64,000 nt of DNA from Pseudovirgaria hyperparasitica (taxonomy: Eukaryota > Ascomycota > Dothideomycetes > Acrospermales > Acrospermaceae): contig NW_022985553.1 of NCBI RefSeq assembly GCF_010093815.1, forward strand, positions 840,133 through 904,132, written 5' to 3'. Shown here piece after piece: positions 57,325-64,000 of this stretch. Each line of letters begins with the position of its first letter. The first letter of the stretch is position 1. The position numbers were made by a program, and so were the translations under genes. The notes beneath the pieces were generated by a model. That model ran no database searches. It saw only the letters and a program-made list of their open reading frames with translations, and was not told where the DNA came from.

Positions 57325-58970
57325 ATGTATACAGATGCCCTCCTTCAGTCTCCAGCAGCAGTGCTCGGCATAACATCAGTGGCGCTTGTAAGAGCGTCTT
57401 CGTCTGCCTTATGCAGTGCTAACGGCGGCAGCTGATCGGATACATCCTTACGCAAGCGATACAACGTCGATTCTTCCACCCGTTCAGTCATGTACCAGGC
57501 CCGTGGCTCAATAGCATTTCAGAAATACCAGCTGCATTCCACCTCGTCAACGGAGAGCAGCATCTTTACTATCGGTCTCTGCACGAGAAATATGGCCCTG
57601 TGGTTCGCGTCTCGCCTGACGAGCTGAGTTTTGTCAGCGTAGAGGCGCGGGACGAGATATATGGCCACCGAGTATGACCATGTTCCATCGTCATACCAAG
57701 TCATGCACACTGACCTCTAATACAGAAGGCAGGTCTAATGGAGAAGAGTCCCATCTTTCTTGGCGCGGTGGGACAAGTCAACGGAGAGACCGGTGTGAGT
57801 CTTGCACTGAACGCAGAACACACCAGACAGCGTCGGGCAATAGGGTACATCTTCACAAACAGCGCCCTACTCCAGCACGAGAGCATAGTACGGCGCCATA
57901 TACACAAATGGATCAATGTACTGCGTGATGCGGCTAATGGAGCCCGCCCCCTCGACTTCTCTGACTGGTACACATACCTCGCCTTCGACATCATGGGCGA
58001 CCTCTGCTTCGCCGAGCCCTTTGGCTGCCTCGACCAAGCCTCCGCAACATCCTGGTCCACATCCGTCATCAAGGTCTTCGTCGCAGCAACCTGGACCCAA
58101 GCCATCCGCCGCATCACGGGCGTCGGCACCACGCTCGAGACAATCCTCACAAAGCTCCTCATCCCTCGCAGAGCAGCCGAATGGCGGCTCACGCACCTCG
58201 CAAACTCCAAGGAGAAAACCCTGCGTCGTCTCGCCGACCCAGACCGCGACCATCCGGACTTCACATACCAAATCCTGCACAGCGAGTCGAAGAAAAGCCT
58301 CTCGCACACCGAAGTAATCCTTAACATGGGCCTTTTCATCAGCGCGGGCACAGACACCACGGCGACGGCATTGGCCGGCTGGACGTATTTCGTATGCACA
58401 CATCCAGACGTGTACGCGCGCTTGACGGGTGAGATCAGAAGCGCGCTCGCCGATGAAACGGCGATCATATGGACGAATGTGCGCCATCTGCGCTATCTCG
58501 AAGCCACCATCAAAGAGGCACTCCGGCTATTCCCTCCCTCGGGCGCGAGTCAGCAGCGGATTGTGCCGGTAGGCGGAGCGGTGATCGACGGCTACCACAT
58601 CCCCGCGGGGAAGACAGTCGCCGTATCGCCCTGGGCATCGACTCGTTCCTCTCTCAATTTCCACGAGCCAGACGCTTTTATGCCGGAGAGGTGGCTGGGC
58701 ACACACGAGAGGTTTGCCAATGACCGACTTGCTGCGTCGGTGCCGTTTGGGAACGGGCCGAGGGTCTGCGTGGGCAAGAATTTGGCGTACATGGAGATGC
58801 AGCTTGTGGTGGCGCACCTGTTGTGGAATTTTGATATTGAGCTTGATAGGGGACTGTTTGTGGATCGGAATCGTGTCTGGGGGTTGGATGGCGTGTTGAA
58901 GCCGCCCAAGGTGTTTCATTCTACGATGAAGCCTGAGTTGTGGGTGGCTTTGAAGGATATACGGCGCTGA
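57325..58970 (+). CDS. cytochrome P450 monooxygenase (third)
   Basis: Three exons fit in phase: 57,325-57,387, 57,432-57,671 and 57,726-58,970, giving 515 residues. A hydrophobic N-terminus (LGITSVALLIGYILTQAI) is followed by the proline hinge HVPGPWLNSIS. A C-helix WxxxR-like HTRQRRAIGYIF, the I-helix GLFISAGTDTTATALAG, the K-helix KEALR and the heme loop FGNGPRVCVGKNLAYMEM with ligand C449 are all intact. The combination (VPGPW, HTRQRR, AGTDTTATAL) resembles the CYP58/CYP65-like clan often found in fungal secondary-metabolite loci, for example isotrichodermin hydroxylase-like enzymes. It is not close to the pair at 38,673-43,445. It is convergent with the Zn2Cys6 regulator, about 200 bp away. 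Substrate unknown. Confidence 0.92.
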
Positions 58971-59173
58971 GTAGTTATCTTACCCATGAGTTGCGTCAAG
59001 TCTTCTCGAGCTAGCATCGTCGTGTTGTGAAACAGCTCGTACATAGGTACAGCTGGACATAGCTTCAGTAAGCCGAGTACATGCACCCGCTTTAACGGCA
59101 TAAAATGAACATCCTAGGGGTGCGGTCACCTGCTAACGGGCTAGCATATGCCCGATGCAAAGACTTTCATAAT

Positions 59174-61555
59174 TCAGTTGAGATAGCCCAGCGTGTCATC
59201 CTCGAGCAGCCCCATCATATACTGGTTTCCATTCCACCAGTCGCCAATACTGTTGTTCATCACGACGTTGCTGTCTACACTTGGGCCTCCTGCGAACCCC
59301 ATGGTGTTCAAGTATGGATTTAGTGCGCTCCACGCTTGAGAACTAATGTTTACGGCCTGGTCTGGGGCCGATGATGGCGTGTTGGACTGGGAGTGACCCT
59401 CGACATATAGATTGGCGACTTGGTGTAAGGTTGAGCACAGTGCATGCATCTTTCGTGATCCTTCCGTAGTCTGGCCCATCGCAAGTGTTTGAACAAACTT
59501 CTCCATGCGCTGGAGGTCACCTGCATCTTGGGTGCTGAGAACATTCCCGAATAGGACGATGAAGGGCACGAAGGGGGCTTGAAGGATGGTCCTGTGGCAA
59601 ATGGATTTAGCTCATGCAAGAGTGATATCCGATCATTGAACATACCAGTGGATGTAAAGGGACCAGGAGTCTTCTCCAATGTCAACATAACTGTCAGCAG
59701 CCTTCTGGTGGAGTGCGAGTGCAGCTCTGGCATAGCCTAAGCAATCCGGACTCAGACCAGCATCACTGGAGCTTCGAGCAATCATGCAGCACACCACATT
59801 GACTACTACCTCGTCAGAGATACAAAGAAGCTTCACCGCACGTATGCCTGCAATTGTGTCGGGCAGGTTCAGACTCTCGTGGTGCTGATACAGCTGTGGA
59901 ATCTTAGATTTAGCTCATCAATTTTGTCAGCGGAACTCACTTGAGGGATTTCCTCCCGTACTGTCTCAATCTCATGCAGGAGTAACTTCGCATGGTTCTT
60001 TTGTACCTCTCTGCTTTGTTTGAGCGCAGCAGGACTGTACAATTGCTCGTATACCCGGCCTTGAACACGGGCAGTACGAATCCATAAGCATACAACTTTG
60101 GTACTGTATTGAGCCACAGGCGAGCTGCCATAGTCTGGCAGGTCGACATCAATGTCATAATCCTGCAGAATCGCTGCTCTCCCAAACCGTAGCGAGATCG
60201 ACCTGTCCATGACATAGATGTACCAGAAGATCTGTGCTTTGCGTCGCCTCTGCTGGTCAGTGTCATCTTCGGACATTCTATGCCAGCCCATTGAGAGCGC
60301 AGCACTAGCTGCGGCCGCTGTCAACTTCCAACTCATGGTCGGTCTACAGGTCTCGATGGCGTAACATGCTCCGAAGAGAAGAGCCGATATGAGATTCTCG
60401 TTTCCGGGAGACAGTACCTCGAGGTTGGACAGCGCGATCTCCAAGTTGTCTTTGCACAGAGAACTCTGTGGCCCCCGCTCAATATCGTAGCCCAGCCTCC
60501 CCCCAGAAGAGTCGCATCCGAGCCAGTAGAGATGACCGAAAACCAGTATTGCTGTTGACGTGGGATAGTTATCGAGGCAGAAAAAGACATCCTTACACAG
60601 TTCTGTAAGCTGGTCGATATCCAAGACGGCGAAGGGATCCAAGAAAGTAAGAGTCGGGGATACTAAAGTCGGACATGTCAGGCAGGTATCAGAAGCTTGT
60701 ATGATGGCATAATTGTACTTTTGGCTTGCCGTAGTAGATTCAACACCACATCCGTCGGTGGCAATTTTAGTCGCCGATAGTCAAATCGAGAGTCGCCCCC
60801 TAGTCTCGCAGGTGGAACTGTACCCGGTGTGGGCTCATGACGGCTTGAGAGTTGTCGCAGATGTGCCAAGGCTGAAGACATGGCTGGGCTACTTGCAGCA
60901 AAGGGATCTTCTTGAACTGCTTTCTCGAGCAGGTCACGAGCATATGCAGAGTGAGCACGCATCGATGTTTCGCCTTCATAGGCCTGTCTCTCTTCTTTGG
61001 TGAGGTCATCAGCTGACAAAGGGGATGCATACGCGGCTCGGGATACGGCACGCGGAGACGTCTTGGGTACTTGTGTCAAAGAAGAAGATGAAGATGGTGC
61101 AGGGTATCTGGTGTTCTCGCCAGAGTGGAAGACATGATCGAGGTCTGCTAGCCTCTCCTGGATGAAATCGATTTTTCTCTCACTGCGCCTATCAGTCAAC
61201 CCTGCTTGAGACACACAGGAGTCACCACCAACTATTCTTCAGTTACATGGAGTCGTTTTCGGGGAGCTTTGGGCTCGGGATTACTGGTTTTACATGGGAT
61301 GTTCGACGCTTTACATGACGAACATGGTGATGCTTTGTCGCAGCGTACCTGAGTAGTTATATGGTTAATGATGACTCCTCGCTTCACGAGGAGACGCCCA
61401 CCTTTCTTGCTCTGCAGGCATTGCACTATAGCTGATATGTCAGCATATATGTGTCACCATGGTAGCACAGGCATGAAGCCAAAAACACTTACCGCTCGTT
61501 TGAAAAATGGCGACGGGCTTGTAGCGACCCGATTGCCCGCGTCTTGTGCTGGCAT
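59174..61555 (-). CDS. Zn(II)2Cys6 transcription factor with fungal-specific domain
   Basis: Seven exons fit in phase: 61,555 to about 61,493, 61,425-61,402, 61,348-61,285, 61,201-60,719, 60,662-59,941, 59,893-59,646 and 59,591-59,174, giving about 673 residues. The zinc cluster is C22, C25, C32, C38, C41, C48 (CNACRARKVRCDKASPCSSC), interrupted by an intron right after the RARK segment, as is common. The linker and dimerisation segment TDRRSERKIDFIQERLADL follows. The middle-homology domain runs from about 210 to 450 (PTLTFLDPFAVLDIDQL, ALLFGACYAIETCRPTMSW, ALSMGWHRM, RRRKAQIFWYIYVMDRSISLRFGR). Likely a nuclear activator; its position next to a P450 and an ABC-B pump suggests a pathway-specific regulator. 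The first donor position is uncertain by one base. Confidence 0.9.
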
Positions 61556-62263
61556 GGAGAGCGTTCAGAGCAGAAACTAGAGCAAGGTGAAATGAAAATG
61601 ATTGGGAATTGATTATCCCGGTATTGAAATTTGCTGGAGGCTGAAGAGGAGTAGGCGAATCCATTGCTCTAAGAGATTTCGGAGTCCTCGGGATCCGTGG
61701 AACCCTGATGACTCAGCAGTTACGCCTCCTTCTTCCATATGGCCAGAGCATTAGTTTACAAAGACACTGCAGTCTCGAATCATGATATTACGGCCATCTA
61801 GGGTTTACTTACAGGACGGTTGAGCCGGAGATGGTGCGAGATGGAGATGATAATGGTTCCTGCAGCACATACGGAAGGAGTGAACGCCAAGGAAATGTAG
61901 GACGTCATGGCTCCGAATCGAAACAACCTCCTTTGACGCTCAATATGTTGTTCTCGGTGTCCACGGCCGCCGTTCAATCTGTATTTCTAAGTCCTCCTCG
62001 ATGTATGATGTAGGTGCTTGTGTCGTAAGTCCAGCCAGGCCGATCTTGTCAGCGACCTCTTTGGCCCGTCTGGAAGGGCTGCTGCTTTGAAGCATAAGGT
62101 CGCGCACCATGGCTATAAGATCTACTCTGAAGACCCATAACCCAGCGCCTCTCCGTTCTGTACGCAGGAACATTCAACTTCTATCTCTACCCTCGACAAT
62201 TTCACCTGTCTTTCTGGGTATATTGTCATCAATCGAAAGCACGCGGGATTGAGAGCAGCAAAC
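61556..62263. promoter_or_regulatory. divergent region between regulator and ABC-B pump
   Basis: About 700 bp between the start codons of the Zn2Cys6 regulator (minus) and the ABC-B transporter (plus). A CGG-N3-CCG pair lies at 61,964-61,972, with isolated CGG words nearby; such triplets are the usual half-sites of Zn2Cys6 proteins, but they occur often by chance. Frames at 61,831-62,013 and 61,940-62,352 are short and unconvincing. Confidence 0.4.
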
Positions 62264-64000
62264 ATGGTTTCGACTGAGAAGTCATCGAGTGTAGCTCGAA
62301 GCTCGTCGGATATATCCGAGATATCGTCCGATGATGGAGCTGCGGGTTTCAAATCTTACCTAGTGAGTAACATCGTGATGTATTGTCCACTGTTCAGCTG
62401 TTTACATAGATATCAGCGCGTTTTTTCCTACGCAGATGGATTCAGCTGGTTCTTGAACGTACTAGGCACCTTTGCTGCCATAGGTTCAGGCAGTGTTCTA
62501 CCTTTGATGGACCTCATCTTTGGCAAAACTGTCACAACATTCAACGATTTCGGCATAGGTGCAATCAGCCCTGCAGAGTTTCGATCGAGGTCCGTCGACT
62601 GGACACTCTACTTCATCTACCTCTTCATTGCCAAGTTTGTCCTTACCTATGTCTGGAGCCTCTGTTTCAACCTTGCGGCCCTTCGAACAACCAAAGCACT
62701 CCGCATCCACTTCCTCCAGCAAACTCTACGGCAAGACATTGCATTCTTCGACGAGGAAGGCAATGGCTCCATTTCAATTCAGGTCACAACCAACGGCAAT
62801 CTCATCAATACTGGTATATCAGAGAAAGTTGGTCTCATCATCCAGGGGGTCGCCACCTTCGTCGCTGCTTTTGTTATCGCCTTCGTTGTGGATGCAACCT
62901 TGACCGGCATCACGTTGGCTGTTGTACCCACTATTGTCATATCAATGGTCGTCGGCGTCATAGTCGAGACGATCCAGGAAGGGCGAATCCTAGCGTTCTA
63001 CTCCTCCGCCGGCCAAGTGGCCGAGGAGATTGTAGCAAGTATGCGAACCGTTCATGCATTTTGGGCACACCCAGCACTTGGTGGGAGATACAATTCGCTG
63101 CTAGACAGCGCCAGAAAAGAAGGAATGAAGAAGTCTCTGAATATCGCCTGTTACTACTGCGTCGAATTCTTCTGCATATACGCAGGCTATGGACTCGCCT
63201 TTTGGCAAGGGATCAGGCGCTACGCTCGTGGAGAGACGTCACAACCAGGCAGCATAGTAACGTATGTTCAGTCCTCTCAGACCTCCCAAGACATTTCTGA
63301 CGGCCAACAGTGTCATTTTTGCAGTAATACTAGCGGCAACGGCCATAACCCAAGTTGCTCCCCAGCTGATGCATCTTTCCAAAGCGGCTTCTGCGGCGGG
63401 TGCGTTGTTCAAAGTCATCGACCGAAAGCCATCCATAGATGCATTATCCAATTCAGGTAAAAGACCAGCAAAATGTGACGGTACAATTGATATCAAAGGG
63501 CTTAAATTTGCCTATCCCAGCCGCCCTAATGTTCACGTTCTCCAGGGGATGGACCTCACGCTACCTGCTGGGAAGACTACTGCATTAGTTGGAGCAAGTG
63601 GTTCGGGAAAAAGCACTATCATTGGATTGATCGAGCGATGGTATAATCCAATCGAAGGGTCAATAAGTCTTGATGGGTGTCGCATCGAAGAGCTGGACAT
63701 TGAGTGGCTTCGCACAAACATCAGGCTTGTACAACAAGTACGTCTCCGGACAGACCATGCGTCCAAGTCTTTGACTAACAGGCTGCAGGAACCTGTATTG
63801 TTCAATGTGACGATTTTCGAGAACGTGTGCTATGGGTTGGTTGGTACTGAATGGTATAAAGCCTCTGAGGAAAAGCAGATGGAGCTTGTCCAGAGTGCCT
63901 GCAAAGCCGCATTCGCTCATGACTTTATTGAAACGCTCCCAGAGGTAGTCCCCCGCAAGAACTTCTCGAAATCTCCCCACTGACCCTTTCAGGGATACCA
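62264..64000 (+). CDS. ABC-B (MDR/P-glycoprotein-type) transporter, cut by window end
   Basis: N-terminal half of a full-size multidrug exporter (TMD-NBD order). Exons seen in phase are 62,264-62,362, 62,417-63,261, 63,311-63,737, 63,789-63,944 and 63,993 to the window edge. The membrane domain 1 includes GTFAAIGSGSVLPLMDLIFG, the long helices of TMD1 and RQDIAFFDEEGNGSI. NBD1 carries the Walker A GASGSGKST at 409-417, the Q-loop region VQQ|EPVLFNVTIFENV across an intron, and YPSRPNVHVLQGMDL, typical for ABC-B proteins. The second half lies outside the window. The family exports hydrophobic drugs and toxins, or in some members peptides; the neighbouring divergent regulator and P450 suggest metabolite export or self-protection. 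Confidence 0.9.

Noticed and set aside
61831-62352. short frames between the Zn2Cys6 regulator and the ABC-B gene
   Set aside because: No domain, overlapping opposite strands, and located in a divergent promoter region.
1-64000. CRISPR arrays, rRNA genes, PKS/NRPS/terpene synthase backbones
   Set aside because: Looked for on both strands by eye; no regular spacer arrays, rRNA sequence or backbone enzyme motifs were seen.

Overview
The window looks like a scaffold piece from a filamentous ascomycete (Pezizomycotina, probably Dothideomycetes; class not proven). The evidence is the many short introns of about 40-75 bp with GTNNGT donors and CTAAC/CTGAC-like branch sites, fungal-specific families (Zn(II)2Cys6 regulators, PDR-type ABC-G pumps, rhodopsin-like membrane proteins, STAND-type N-terminal helical domains), and a 12.6-kb AT-rich block with the CpA-to-TpA bias of repeat-induced point mutation (RIP). 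Exon joins given here were worked out by hand from splice signals and reading-phase agreement; none was checked against transcripts or a database.

Layout. 1-12,640: gene-free, RIP-eroded heterochromatin with two remnants of chromodomain-bearing Ty3/gypsy elements and a 226-bp inverted repeat pair. 12,970-18,000: transition to euchromatin, with a divergent mitochondrial pair (QCR7-like complex III subunit and CCE1/YDC2-like Holliday junction resolvase) and a small membrane-anchored hypothetical. 18,000-21,900: gene-poor, with a tRNA-like pol III unit and weak ORFs. 21,970-36,100: housekeeping block: CHK1 kinase, a regulator with two Zn2Cys6 clusters plus a ZZ finger, a STAND-N-terminal-type protein, a conserved small protein, PEX19, UBC9, PAB2 and a 426-aa hypothetical. 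38,670-64,000: accessory, metabolism- and transport-rich region: two related P450s, a rhodopsin-like membrane protein divergent from a PDR ABC-G transporter, a ferric reductase, an opine-dehydrogenase-like enzyme convergent with a methyltransferase, a third P450, a Zn2Cys6 regulator and, divergent from it, an ABC-B multidrug transporter cut by the window edge.

How it fits together. The left block is a transposon graveyard and probably silent. The middle block is ordinary core biology (DNA damage checkpoint, peroxisome membrane-protein import, sumoylation, mRNA polyadenylation, respiration). The right 25 kb has the tailoring, transport and regulation genes of a specialised-metabolism or detoxification locus, but no PKS, NRPS, terpene synthase or DMATS is visible, so a backbone enzyme would have to lie beyond 64,000 or be absent. 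The most unusual single gene is the double-Zn2Cys6 plus ZZ protein at 23,866-26,450.
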